A stretch of 64,000 nucleotides of DNA from Toxonevra muliebris. Taxonomy: Eukaryota; Arthropoda; Insecta; Diptera; Pallopteridae. Positions 37,422 through 49,508 of the stretch are shown here, piece by piece. Position numbers and translations under genes: made by a program. Under the pieces are notes generated by a model, which was not told where the DNA came from, did not search any database, and was given only the letters and a program-made list of their open reading frames with translations. How positions within the stretch are numbered: the first letter of the stretch is position 1; each line of letters opens with the position of its first letter. The DNA lies in NCBI GenBank assembly GCA_963691655.1, contig OY829328.1, positions 3,252,204 through 3,316,203 on the forward strand, given 5' to 3'.

Positions 37422-40400
37422 TTTGGATTAATTGTACAGAATTCCACACATTTTTGAAAAATTAAATTGATCTCTCGAAAAAAATTCATTCATGCGAAAA
37501 ATATACATAGAATATAGTTAGTTGTAAAGACATACAGTATCCGAATTTCACTTGAAAGGAGGATAGTAACTCGGCTGCACATAGTTGCAAAACAGGAAAA
37601 ATATATAATATAATATACGCTTATCAGAAATACCCAAAGGAAGAAGAGAGTGCTCCAAGACATCAGTAATCAGCGACCCAAAGTTAATTTAAAAAACTTC
37701 TTGAATCTCCATCTAGATAAGAGAATTTGTTTTCTTTCACAAAATATTTTTCAGTGTTTTTTTATCTCAATTTAGTGCTTTTTAGGCGTTTTTGTTTCAT
37801 ATAGTGCTTTTTGGTTTCAAAAAGTTTGACATCACTGCCAAAAAAGATGGAACTAGGACGGCTCCATTAAATTTGGCCGCAATGAAAATAGATTCAAACA
37901 AAAACGAAAAAATACCCCAAAAAATTTTTATGAAAAGCAATGAATCGGGGTGATATTTCATAATTTGGGGCCCTTTTTCATTTTGAAGTGATATTTCATT
38001 ATGATATAAATGAAATGTCACCCCAAGATTAAAAAGAAAAAAGGCCCCAAGAAACGATGAATTGGCTCTGAAAAATACATATTTGCAGATAATCTTAATA
38101 CGATTTTTTCAAATTTAAAGGAGAAACAAAAACTATTCTGATATTTGTAGTACTGTTTTCAGACTTTGTTATTCACACTCACAGATCGTAAGTTTTCGGT
38201 GTATGCCTCCAAAAATGTTGGTACAGATATTAAAAAATTTGATGTTACGGCATTAGCAAATAAAAAAACTCTAAAAAATCTTAAGTTTGGGCACAATTTA
38301 AAAATGATTCAGTTTATTTTATATGAGTTTTTGCTTTTAGATATTTCCATTCTACTATACCCAAACTTTAGGGGTTTTACAGTTTGAAGGAATAACAGTA
38401 ATTCCAAAAAATCTAACATTTGGCTACAATTTGAATATGATTCAAATTATTTTAGATGGACAAGATATCAGTACAAACCAATCACATGATTTTTATATAA
38501 AAGAAAATATATATGATATGGCTCCTGATGTTTTCATACCAGATTATGAAGAAACATGCATAAATGTTGGGTTCTGGCCATTATTTCCTTTTACATAGTA
38601 CCATTTAGGCCATTTTTCATTTATCCATTATTATTTTTTTGTCTTTTTTCATTTATTTTTGGGGTGTTTTCCATCATTTTAGGGCCATAGTTTATTTCAA
38701 TAATTGGGATCTTATTTCATTATGAAAATATGCCCCAATTTTGGGATTGTATTTCATTTTCAGTTTGGGGCCACTTTTTTGTGGGCCCAAATTTCACAAA
38801 AGTGGCTAGGACCATTCTTTTGTTTGAGAACCTCTCACTTAATTTATTGTGGGTACTATTTTTCCCGAAGAAAATTCGATGGTTTTCTGAAACGTTGGTT
38901 CTGCAGAAACATGCAAAAAAAAAATCTTATAAAAAAACATCAAAATGTTGAAAAAGAAAATGTTGTGTTGTCAAAATCTAAATCATCTCTAACTAAAAAT
39001 TTGTCATTTTCTATGCTACTTTCTGTTGCCGGTTTTCGTATATATTGTGGAAGCTTAAAATGAAAGCAATAAATGAACAATATATTTGTGTTTGCAATAT
39101 ATTGCAAAAAGAAAAAAATTTAATGCAAAATAGTAGAAAAACTGCAAGCTGCAATCGTAAATAAGTTGAATGAAAAAAGTGGAATTACAAGAGCTTAAGT
39201 GCTTGACTATGAATCTACAAATTCACGTACACAGACATACATAAATATGTGCATATATTGACACGTACACTCAACTCAAGGACAACAAGTAAAGATATTT
39301 TGGCTTCCATCGTGATTGCAGTGCAATATTTTCAATAAAAGCATTGAAACTTGCTGGATCATCGATAGCTAGCAGTTGAATTGTTGTATAGTGGTTCTGA
39401 ACTTCATGTGCGTTAGATTTCAGCATTATGCTTCACGGAGGTTATTTAAAATTAAAATGCTGCATCGCTATACTCGTAGTTATGATTTTTGAATTCGTCA
39501 CTCTGTGCATTGCAAGTAAGAAATTAAGGAATAAGCTGTGATAAAACGACCGTTCACATATTGCGTAACGCACTTTTTGACCAATTTTCACCCCTGACAT
39601 ACTTTTCGAGACGGAATATGCCATATAAAAAAGGGATAGGATGAACTTCAGCATTAAAAGTATGTGCTTCACAATTTCACAGATGTACATCAGAATGTAT
39701 TATGATGTGCAACTCTGCCCTGTTGGGTGTAGTCAAACTAACACAATTTACAAAATGTGTATTGAAGTGTGATAAAATCATTATCAATATTTATAGGTGC
39801 ACATGTATGTGTAATCATGTAGTTGTATGCGTATTTGTTTATGTATAACAAGTACCCAGCTACAAACTTTGTAAGTAAGAGCTCTATTACACACTGCATT
39901 CTGACAATTCTCTTTTGAACATGCTGCTAAATCTTATATGCTTTTGCACGTTGAAATGAATCAGCATCTCTGCTTGCGTTTTTTTGACAATTAATTATTT
40001 ATCTTTATTTTGTTTCCGCTCAAACAATAACATTAAGCCAAAAATATTATTATAATATTTATTAAGTCTTCTGGTTTCTTTTTATATAATAAATTTAAAT
40101 TCAATTTAATAAAATAAAATCGGAATAAGAATAAAGCAAGGAAGCAAAAATATTAAAAATAAAAAAGAGAAATGTCAAAATGATGCAGCAAAACAGTAAC
40201 CGTGCATGTTTGTCTACCCCGCAAGCTTCTCACCTCCTCTCACCTACAAACTCAACATGCAAGCATCAAAATCCTGCATGGCCATGCAATGTGGCATAGG
40301 AGTCTAATTCCAAAAATATAATTTCGAAGTGACAATTTTGAAGACAAAGACATCATTCCAGGGAAAGGAATTCAATATTCTTTGCACTGGAACTAATGTT

Positions 40401-41145
40401 ATATTCAATATATTGGAAACCATAATTTTTTAATAAACTCTAGAATGGGTTAGACAATTTTTTGCTGGGTAATCACACCAGTACATACCCAACAGGAAAT
40501 TGATCACATCACTGAAACCATAGATGTTTTCAGCACTGATTTGTAACGACCATCACTGAGTCTTCGAAAGAAATCTCTTCTAATTTTTTACATTGCATGC
40601 CGTTGTATAACAATACCTACACCCATTGAATAACTTTCTTAAAATTTGTATATGGACTTATTAGCGATGAATTCATTCTATGTTTTCATAGCTGAACTTG
40701 TATATTAAAAAGTAATAATTCGTTCACTTGCATACCGGAGCGGAATATACGTACACATATATTATAAAGTACGGCATTTCTTCCTTGCCTCAATATTCTC
40801 AGCCTTACTCGTAAAGCAAAAATCTAGAGAAATCGAAAAACATCATACACAAACTTGTAAATTTCTGCTTCTTTCTTTTTAAATTTAAGCATTTACTCCA
40901 TTTCCCGTAAAGCACTGCATACAACCACATTCATACATAAAACAAATACATTTAATACACGAACAGAAGAAATAATGTAAAAGAGAACCACTAACATATA
41001 AAGATAAAGTGAATGCTGGGAAAGCAGGCAAATTCAATTAAATCGATTTTAATGGAGAATAAGCTCAAAATACAAAACGTGGTGAAAGATGAAGAGAAAT
41101 GAATATACTAAGGCAGTGAAATGATATAGGTATACATACTATATA
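37422..41145. other. Non-coding DNA with GGGGCC/TTTCAT low-complexity repeats
   Basis: Between about 37740 and 38060, and again 38560-38800, short motifs (GGGGCC, TTTCATTATGA, GGGGTGATATTTCAT with inverse AATGAAATGTCACCCC) recur in both orientations. GTTTGACATCACTG at about 37823-37836 could be the right end of another hAT-like element. The frames at 38166-38387 and 38704-39063 are unrecognised. The segment 39100-41145 is AT-rich with nothing recognised. Confidence 0.45.
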
Positions 41146-41465
41146 TTAGGGTGGAGTGAAATAATTATTTTCTCAAGACCACCCGAGGAAGTTAGGAAGT
41201 TACCATCTGATGTCAGTAGTAAGTGGCTTAACTTTTTTCGGTTGTAGTCATTTTTTAAGGTCGGCATAATCGAGTTGAAGTGATCATGTACGGAAAAATT
41301 TTGTTGATGATTGTTTTCTAAGTAAAATCTTGCTTTTTAAAGTTACAATCCCGTTTTCCAAAAGTAAACAAAAAAATTCCTTTACAATGTCAACTTTAAC
41401 TCAAAAGTGGCACCTGACTTTTGATGGTTAATTCTGAAGAAATAAATTTATTCACTCCATCCTAA
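41146..41465. mobile_element. Foldback MITE with TTAGGGTGGAGTGAA termini, 320 bp
   Basis: The left end TTAGGGTGGAGTGAAATAATTATTT and the right end (inward TTAGGATGGAGTGAATAAATTTATTT) are inverted copies. Further in, ACCATCTGATGTCAG and AAGTGGCTTAACTTTT pair with diverged partners on the right. There is no ORF. Flanks are TATA/CATA without a clear duplication. It shares the TTAG(G/A)GTGG start with 34431 and with a single terminus at 61286. Confidence 0.7.
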
Positions 41466-41606
41466 CATATGTGTAAATATTCATGTACATATATAGATAA
41501 TGCCGATGATGGTGATAATGATGCTACGACCGCCAGATGATTGGACATGCAAATGAGACAAAAATTGCATTTTCACATAAAAGTTATAGTTTTTTTTTTT
41601 TGTTCC

Positions 41607-41772
41607 CAGCCCTAATTCTGACGACATAGTTAAGCCTTAAACAAAATTGCGACGGGTGACGGGAAACCCGTTAACGGGTACCCGCTGTCAAAATTAAAAT
41701 GCACTTAATCATATGAAATGGCACAGAGATGACGCGGGACGGGTTTCCCGCCAACTTGGTTCTCATGGGCTG
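41607..41772. repeat. GC-rich inverted repeat with CAGCCC ends
   Basis: Ends CAGCCCTAATTCTGAC and (inward) CAGCCCATGAGAACC bracket inner inverted blocks GACGGGAAACCCGT and ACGGGTTTCCCGCC. The local hairpin CCCGTTAACGGG lies at about 41668-41679. It could be a tiny hAT MITE, but the 8-bp flanks do not match. The GC content stands out from the AT-rich surroundings. Confidence 0.4.
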
Positions 41773-42379
41773 AGATCTATTTATATTTTACCCGTCGGCG
41801 ATGATAAGACATGGTTGTATATCTGATCAGCTGATTGTCAACTTATTAAAATATTTTTGGCTCGAAATAATTGAAATAAATAAATGTTTGTGAAAAACAA
41901 TAATTTATGTAAATAATAACACTGTGCTACTTAGTCAAAAGTAGAGACAAACGGGGCACATAGGGAGTGGCTTTAGTATGAGTATTCTGACTTCAGATCC
42001 ATCACATCAGCCCTTTGGCTGCATTGGCTTTAGTTTAAGAGAAATTCGTCTTTGAATTTTTCTGATTTCGTAGCTAAAGGCTTCAGATATTTACTGTCTT
42101 CGGTAGCGCGCTGTACCTATTATTACTATCAGTAAATTTTCTGAACATAATACAAAAAAATTATATTCTAATAGTGTTTTTGACTAAATTGTCGAGAAAA
42201 CCCCACTTTTTCGCCGATTTTGTTAAATAAACCAAAACGACTTTTTCTCCACAATTCAGTAGTATTGCCACTCGTTGCAATCGTGTTTAAGGCTTTACAG
42301 TATTCAATTATTTATACTCCACACAAACTACCACTACAACTATTATGGAACAACAGCCCCTGCAGGGCTGTATTGGAGA

Positions 42380-42714
42380 AACTCCAATACAGTAACAAAG
42401 TTTTTAGCTTTCACCAACATAATTTCATAATTTTATATGGGCTATTTTTAAAAGTAGTGGTAAACAAAGACAGCATGAACCTTGGCTCACAAGTAGCTGC
42501 GTGCTGGCGTTTTAGACAACTAGTCCATGGCGTCATGAATTTTGACAGCAACTATTTTCGAGTTTTGTTATTACTCCTTTTGGAGGCTAAAACGAGTACT
42601 CCATGCCCTAGGACATGCAACGTTAAAAAGGAGTACAAAATGCAAGAGCTCTGGAGTAATAGGGAGTAATCCAATCGATGATTACTCATACGATCATCCT
42701 AAGTTCAACTGGGA
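42380..42714. repeat. Dispersed hairpin-rich repeat, copy 2
   Basis: Uninterrupted relative of 9335-10171 with about 80-90 percent similarity in the shared blocks. At its left end CTGTATTGGAG-AAA-CTCCAATACAG (42368-42392) is a perfect 11-bp hairpin, and CCCTGCAGGG lies just upstream. Frames across it are not genes. Confidence 0.8.
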
Positions 42715-44201
42715 TAAATCCGAAGTCTCCCAAAGTATGATATGTAACGCAGCTGGTTACCTAAAATGCAGTGGACCAAAATTGTAAACCACAATTATAG
42801 CACTGGAAATTACTTTTTCATTTGAATCATTTATTTTATTTGTTCATGCAAGCAGTCACTCATTTCCTGGTACCTACTCAACTATTTTCATTTGCATGAA
42901 TTTGAATCTCTGTTGATGAAACAGTTCCTCCATACTGTTGCATGTTTGTATGTGCGTTTCATTCATTTAAATTGAATGAATGTTGCATACTTATGCAACC
43001 GCAAATATACACGTACATTGCGCACTACATATGCAAACACTAATTTGCTACACAAAAATACTATGCCCACAATGTATGTGCATTGTTTGTGTGATTCATT
43101 TAATTGACAATTGGAAAACAATATTAGAATAGAATTTTTTTATTAAGAATTGATGTCCTTATTACATTCTTTACGTTCAAATGTTAGAAAAAAAATAAAT
43201 CACACAAACAAATGGTTTCTCCAGTGTTCACTTAGAAATGCAATTATCGCTCAAGTGGTGGCAAATATGTACATATCGAACAAAAATTTAATAAAAACGA
43301 AAAAGAAGAAAATCGAAAAATTATTTATGGAACGACGGAAACATTCCACTCACAAAGTTCAGAAAGCACATTCGACAGCAAGGCCCACAGGACTGTAACT
43401 AACTTCAAACTCCAAATTAGGAAACTGCACTAATTCCAACTGGACCTTCCGGCGTATTCAAAAGGTATAAAACCTCAAAAGGTTAAAATTCTGCATTATT
43501 ACTACTATTATTGTAGCCCAACAGCCCATGGAAGGCCTAAACCCAGCATTTCGCATCCATTTATGTTCTGTAAGTTATATTTATACGCGAATGGAAGGGT
43601 CCTACATGCAAAACAACAACAAATTTACGAATTTTGTTTCTATTTTGTATATAAACTAAACAAACAACAAAAGTAGGAGAACGAAATATAGTAAGTGGCA
43701 ATAGGTACCCTTTAATGTATGTAAATTAAAGTGCGCGCCGGTCGAAGCCAGGCGATTTTAGTAGTTGTTTTGTTATTATTTGAATATCTCGAAAATTATA
43801 TCTCAGCCCACTCTGAAATTTTCACACAATTTTCCTAACACATTAATATATAGTTGGACGCCCAAAATCATTTTGGGCGCTACGGCCACTATGACGTTAT
43901 TGCCATTTCAGGGTGAAATAAACCCATATCGCAAATATGGCGTTATTTCCCAATCGAAAGTGCAATAAAGCCATTATGGCGCTAATGCACAGGGCTTTAT
44001 AACACTCCTCCCCTAAATTTGTTGATTTAATATGTAGTCATATCAAAAGTTTTTAATTTTCACCTAGGAATCAAAAAAAGTTCTCTTGTGAAAACCACAA
44101 AAGTCTGAACAAAGATAAAAACGCTTGGTTATTGAGTTGAATAAATACACCAGAACCTCGATTTGCGTAGTAACCTTATTTTAAATTAAAATTTCAACGC
44201 T
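42715..44201. other. Non-coding DNA with a perfect short hairpin
   Basis: CGCCCAAAAT-C-ATTTTGGGCG at 43859-43879 is a perfect 10-bp stem, followed to about 43990 by repeated ATGGCG/TTATT(T/G)CC motifs in both orientations, probably a small MITE. The 82-codon frame at 43150-43398 is Lys-rich and unrecognised. Confidence 0.45.
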
Positions 44202-44420
44202 GTCTAAATTCATTCGGTCGTATGAACTTAGCTCGCGCGGCCTTATTTCATTTTCCGATCACGGTCTAAATTCATTTGGTCGTATGACTTTAGACCGCGC
44301 GGTCTAATTTCTTTTTCCGATCGCGGTCTAAATTCATTTGGTCTTATGACATTAGACCGCGCGTCCTAATCTCATTTTTTTAACGCGGTCTTATTTCACG
44401 CGGTTTAATTTCATTGCGCT
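44202..44420. repeat. 62-bp tandem repeat with GC-rich palindrome, 3.5 copies
   Basis: Copies start with GTCTAAATTCATT at 44202, 44264 and 44326, exactly 62 bp apart, and a partial fourth starts at 44388. Each carries GGTC.TATGA followed by a dyad; in copy 2 the dyad is the perfect 18-bp palindrome TTAGACCGCGCGGTCTAA (44290-44307). Just upstream, CCAGAACCTCGATTTGCG resembles a pogo-like terminus, so the array may be part of an element. Confidence 0.8.
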
Positions 44421-46744
44421 TTGTAGCACTTATTTTTAAGCAAAACAAAAAAATTTGCCTATTGGTTAAGTAAAAATATTTTTATTATTATCTCATTTAC
44501 GATTACCTCAAAACTATAGTCTTTCATTTATAACATTTCATTGCTAAGGTAACGATATATACTACAGATGCTTGCACATACAATCTTTGATTTACTAAAA
44601 TTTTCCCTCGAGCATGCACACAAGCATTTTACAACTACCAATATTTAATGTAATTGTAAAAGTTTTCATTCTTTCCTTTGAACAATTTGTTCCAAGGAAT
44701 TCCAACAAAACGAAAATATCATCCTCACCAGCTGAACACTTTATAGACCCTGCAGGCTCAGGCACACGCACATGAGTTTATATTTGTATGTATGTGCACA
44801 TGTATATGTGTTAGAAAAGGCTTTCATATTAATCGGAAAGAGTGTATTATACAAAAATGGGCATAGGCACACGTATGGTTGTGTATGTGTATGCATGCTC
44901 AATTGCGTAACTGAAACAGACAGACCCAACGGGCCGAGTTGTTAGCAGTTCATTTTAGGAGTAAACAACTGGTTTTTGTTATTTCTAGCGAGCATTTATC
45001 GGCGACCAGTAATCGTTTGTGAGACGAATGAAAGCACGTGCATCATATTTTATAGTTTTATATTATTGCAAATTGGATCCTTAGAATCCGAATCCCAATA
45101 ACTAGTAAAATGCTCTATAATTCGAAATAAAATGATGTGATTTGAACTATATTTCAGCGTATTTACCTCTATGACTCTATATTTTTTCTTATGAAAAAGG
45201 AACAAAAGAGAAAAATATGGACATTAAAAGTGCATTACAAAATAAATTTTGGTATTGTACTTCTCTAGAAATCAATATCAGTTTATTTTATGACGATTTC
45301 CAAAATATTGCGGCCTTAGCGATTACCGATAGTGAACTGGATCGTATTTTGTATGGAGAAATATCTATTTTTGAGTTTCTACTATTTGCGAGCTTTTATT
45401 TAGCAAAAATTGGTCTACAGAAAAACTACCATGCATAAAAGTCAGGTTAGAAGTTGTTTCAAAACGATTTAGCTCCCGAACGGTAATCGCTAGATCCGAA
45501 ATATTTTGGGAATCATAATTTTTAGAGAACCTTTTTTTGTATGGGGTTCGATGCACTTTAATGTACATGTCCAAATATTGCGTTTTAAATAGGGAAGAGA
45601 CAAAAAGTACACTGTTTTTTTGCTATCGTGTAGTTCTCCTAATTTTCGTATGCGTTTGTTAAATCTTTCTTTGCATAATAATTTAATTTAACAGTGAGTG
45701 GTTCCGATTTCAATTTAACTTATAAAAATTGAAAAGTTCAACTTGGTTGATATGTGTTTTTTTTTATTATTATTTGTTTATTATTCCAGTATAATAAAAT
45801 AAAAAAAAGAACGAAGAACGCCATAATTAGAAATTTTATTATTATTTTAACTTCTCTAATTCGAAACATTTAGCTCTTCTCTTTAAATCCGAATTATTGA
45901 GGATCTACTGGATACATCATCATACATCAATTTGCTTTAAGTTTTTTCTTAAAATGATTAATAATTTTGGCGTTTTTTATTATTTTTTATTTGTATTATT
46001 ATAAAAAATTGTGAAAACTAAAAGAAACTTTGAGTTTTATTCATAAAGAAGAGAGCAAAGAAAAATTAACACTAACATTTTTTTGACTAAGCACTTTTAT
46101 GGATGTGTTCCTATCTGCTGCTACTTTAAAATAAAATACCTAATTTAATACAAATGAGGAATTTTATTTCCTATAAAAACAAGATGATAAGGGTCTGCAT
46201 CAGAAGGTGTAATACTCGTAATGTATGTAAACTTCGAAATTTTACGAAGCATTTTAATGAGAGCACCATGTGACCAACGTGTAAATCATCGTGTAAATCG
46301 AGTTTTGACAGCTTAATTTGGGTTTCAGTTTTGTTTTAGTGATTAATTTTGATTTGATTTTTCAAATATACATTTCATTGCAGCCATGTGGTGACACAAA
46401 GATATTAAAAAAGCAATATTTGTTTCCAAGACGGTTTACTTTCGTTTTGTTGTTCTTGCTCCACGTTGTTCTGAAAACTGAAATAATAAAGTTATTAATA
46501 GAATCTAGGCAGTATATTCTAATATTTGTATTAACTTACTATTCCATTGTTGACTCTATAAATAAGATAATAGAATACGTACATTTTTGGGTGCTCCTGC
46601 TGATAAAGAATTAAAATGACAACGTTTCAACGAACCATGAGCCAAAATGATTGTTAAATTGGCCGACTTGACGAACCATGACCGTGTTTACTCGAAATAA
46701 GCTTTTCAGACTTAAGCGATTACTGCTTTTGACCAGAGAATTGT
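44421..46744. other. Non-coding DNA, no gene recognised
   Basis: AT-rich with ATGTGT simple repeats (44780-44900). The frames at 45217-45438 and 46318-46614 lack recognisable domains. Confidence 0.45.
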
Positions 46745-46822
46745 CCTATCACCGTTTGAGATTTGAACCCGAGGTAGCTGAGACTCCAGTCTAACGCTCT
46801 ACTGTTATGTAGATGCCTACGT
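46745..46822 (-). ncRNA. tRNA-like sequence (tRNA-derived repeat or pseudogene)
   Basis: Read on the minus strand, AGTAGAGCGTTAGACTGGAG matches the D-arm to anticodon-arm sequence of animal tRNA-Phe (AGAGCGTTAGACTGAAG). GGTTCAAATC is a B-box-like T arm. The acceptor stem does not pair and the anticodon loop is altered (GGA in place of GAA), so it is not a functional tRNA. It may be the head of a SINE or an old tRNA pseudogene. Confidence 0.45.
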
Positions 46823-47450
46823 CACATAGACAGTTTTTCAACTTTTTAATAGCTTATATATATTCTCAACTGTCTTCGGAGCACTATCCGATGTAAACGC
46901 AAAGTAAGCAAAGGTGAATGAGCTGACAATTGACAAAGAGACAAACATTGTTACAAAATACTTTCTTTTAAATTATAGAGCCGCATTCTTTCACAACGAA
47001 TACTAAGCTCGGCAACAGAATGAACAAAAGGAAAAGCAGAGCCTTCGCTTACAGATGACTAGAGAGCATTCCGAGAGGTATTTTGGGGCTCTTTTTTCCT
47101 GTTGGGGAAAGACGCACACACACATACATACATACGTACAGTCAAAAAGTGTTGAAAGCAAAATATATTAAATTAAGTAAAAGAATTAATTGGAGTACAG
47201 CACAGTGTTGGAAGAGGAAGAACATCTGTTGCAGTATTGAACGAAACAGCGCAGACAGAGCAGTACAAGGCTAACTTGAGCTGTGCTGCTCCTCTTGAAA
47301 TGATAAACATTTTGTGAGTAGCGGGCGGCTACAGATGAGTGCTTCAATGCAGAAACTGGCCAAAATATGAAGGAATTTTACCACTTTTTTATTATTTGAA
47401 AATCGGAATGCCGACTACGACATGCAGGTCATTAGCTATTTTTAATAATA
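46823..47450. other. Non-coding DNA, slightly GC-richer
   Basis: Includes a non-AT-rich stretch (47030-47340) with ACAC/ACAT repeats. No splice-supported exon could be built. The 63-codon frame at 47083-47274 is unrecognised. Confidence 0.4.
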
Positions 47451-47776
47451 CAAAGACCCTCGAAATTCTTAAGTTCGAAAATTTTAATTGTCCAGACTTC
47501 CTTAAATATTAAAATTTGACTTAAGTTTTCTGAGTGGGTTTGGACTTAATTTTTGTTCGATTGTTCTTCTGGCTTTTAGTGATTTTACCTAATAAAATGC
47601 TAATGTGTGCAATACATGCATTTCTAAAATATTTTACACCTATAACTATCTAAAGCGACTAAGAAGCTTTGAAAAATAATACACAAATGCAATTAAAAAC
47701 CATCCAGAAATCTTAAGAATTCGGAATTCTTAAGTAATCCAAGAACAAACTACTTAAGAATTCCGAGCGTCCACTG
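47451..47776. mobile_element. TA-flanked MITE (Tc1/mariner/pogo type), 326 bp
   Basis: The left end CAAAGACCCTCGAAATTCTTAAG and the right end (inward CAGTGGACGCTCGGAATTCTTAAG) are inverted repeats of about 24 bp, with TA directly outside each (47449-47450 and 47777-47778). The CAGTGGACGCTC-type end resembles pogo/Tigger termini, and a similar one (CAGTAGATGCTCAC) sits at 63659. No ORF. Confidence 0.75.
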
Positions 47777-48877
47777 TAGCTGTTTTAATATTTAGTTGTT
47801 TACGTTTTAATATTTATCTAATTAACATTTTGTTTCCAAAATAAAAAATAAACAAATGGTGGGAGGCAGAAACCCTTAGTCCTTAGTCAAATTGATTTTA
47901 TTTAGACTGAGAGACTAACAAAAGTTCGCTAAGTTGGTTTGAAAAAAAAAAACAGATAACAAAAACTATAATTTCATATCTTTAATTTGTATGTTTTTTT
48001 ATCTTTTCTACACAGTTTATATTAATTTCAATTAATTATTAAGTCGGAAGGTCCATTTTTAAAACATTCCCCCAAAATCCTCTTTTTGGAACATGAATTT
48101 GCACTTTTTGGACTCCGTACCATGGACTAATTTCTGGTTTCTAAGCGGCACGAATTGACCCTCTGTTTTCAAATTTTGCAAGGAAATATTGAGCAAAACG
48201 AACACGCTTATCTTTCATGAAACCTATCAGTAGATTTCTTTGTATATACCAAATGATTTTTTAATATTCGTGAAACAGCCATGGTATTCAAACCCAGAAC
48301 CATATTAATATCGTCGGTCGAAAATTTCGAGTGGCTTTCACGGAGGTTGTCCTCCACAAAAAAATGTATGGTCTAGAATCTTCGAAACTACGAATGACAC
48401 ATCGAATTTCCTACTGTATTGACTGTGGAATTTCTGCTGTCCCTTACATTAGTAACTACATTTTCTCGTTTCTATTGTTACCGATCTTACTGAAATTTTA
48501 GATGAAATATCGATATATTATTAAAAATAGTATACTAAATAACATATCACAAATCAAGTCGTCTTGAAAAAGTCGTACCTTGAAAGATTTCGAAAATATT
48601 TTGATGTCAGCAATTTTCTCTGAGCTCAAAAATATCAATCAAAAATACGAAACGTGTTTTGGTCTCGACTCTAAAGTACATTTAAGTTAAAGTTAAGTAT
48701 TATTTAAGTTAAAATAGGGATAAGAAATTTAGAATGCCGTAAAAAACGGATGATATCTATCGCTTTTTTTAATTTTTTTAAAAATACCTAAATTTCCATA
48801 TAAAAATTTTATCTGGGCAACTTAAAGTAAAATCGTACTTTCCAGCCGCTGGATGTTACAATGGTTTTTTGTTTTAC
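47777..48877. other. Non-coding DNA, no gene recognised
   Basis: AT-rich, no supported frames or repeats beyond short A/T tracts. Confidence 0.45.
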
Positions 48878-48881
48878 TTAA

Positions 48882-49508
48882 GGTAGGACTACAGTTTCTC
48901 ATGTGAAAAAACGTCAATTTTTAAGATTAATTTTTTTAAGGTATTTTATTTCATATTGATGTCAAGTTTTTTTGTTAGGTTTTCTAGAATACAAGAAATT
49001 TTTCAATTTTAATTTTACATTTAAATTATAGAGGGCATCAAAGTCGAGTTTGAAAAAAGTAGAGAATCATGCCCGACAGTTAATCTCCGAAATGGTAAAT
49101 CTGAAACAAAAAAAAAAAAGCTGCATATTGTAGATAAAGGAGTCAAACACATTTTCTAGTAGTACAAAAAAAAATTGATGACTTTTGAAAAAATAATCTT
49201 CCTCTTAGAATCTTTTTTTTGGGATTTTTTGAAATAAATGTGGTTGATTGTTGTGTAAAAGACATTAATGAACACAACGCGAGATTAACTGTCGGTCATT
49301 AGACTCTCCGTTTTTTAAGGCTCGACTTTGGTGCCCTCTATAATATAAATGTTAAATTAAATTGAAAAAAAATTAAATTTCTTTGTATTCCTGAAATCCT
49401 TAATACCTTACAAAAAAAAAGAAGCTCAACTTTAATATGTAATAAAAAAACTTAAAAAAGAAATCTTAAAAATTGTCGTTTTTTCACATGAGAAACTGTA
49501 GTCCTACC
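48882..49508. mobile_element. Long TTAA-flanked foldback element, 627 bp
   Basis: The two arms (48882 to about 49085, and about 49280-49508) are inverted copies about 200 bp long. Both begin inward GGTAGGACTACAGTTTCTCATG and continue TGAAAAAACG.CAATTTTTAAG. Both later carry TATAGAGGGCA.CAAAGTCGAG and CGACAGTTAATCTC. TTAA stands outside each end (48878-48881, 49509-49512). The loop of about 190 bp has no ORF. Symmetry and flanks suggest a TTAA-targeting non-autonomous transposon. Terminal GGTAGG differs from the usual piggyBac CCC, so the superfamily is uncertain. Confidence 0.8.

Noticed and set aside
38704..39063. 119-codon + frame near the hAT fragment
   Set aside because: Overlaps GGGGCC/TTTCAT low-complexity repeats and shows no transposase motif I recognise.
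42220..42669. 149-codon + frame
   Set aside because: Runs through a dispersed hairpin-rich repeat; the peptide shared with 9872-10108 reflects DNA repetition, not conservation of a protein.
44202..44420. CRISPR-like regular repeat
   Set aside because: Spacing is regular, but the whole 62-bp unit repeats with no unique spacers, and the DNA is from an animal genome.
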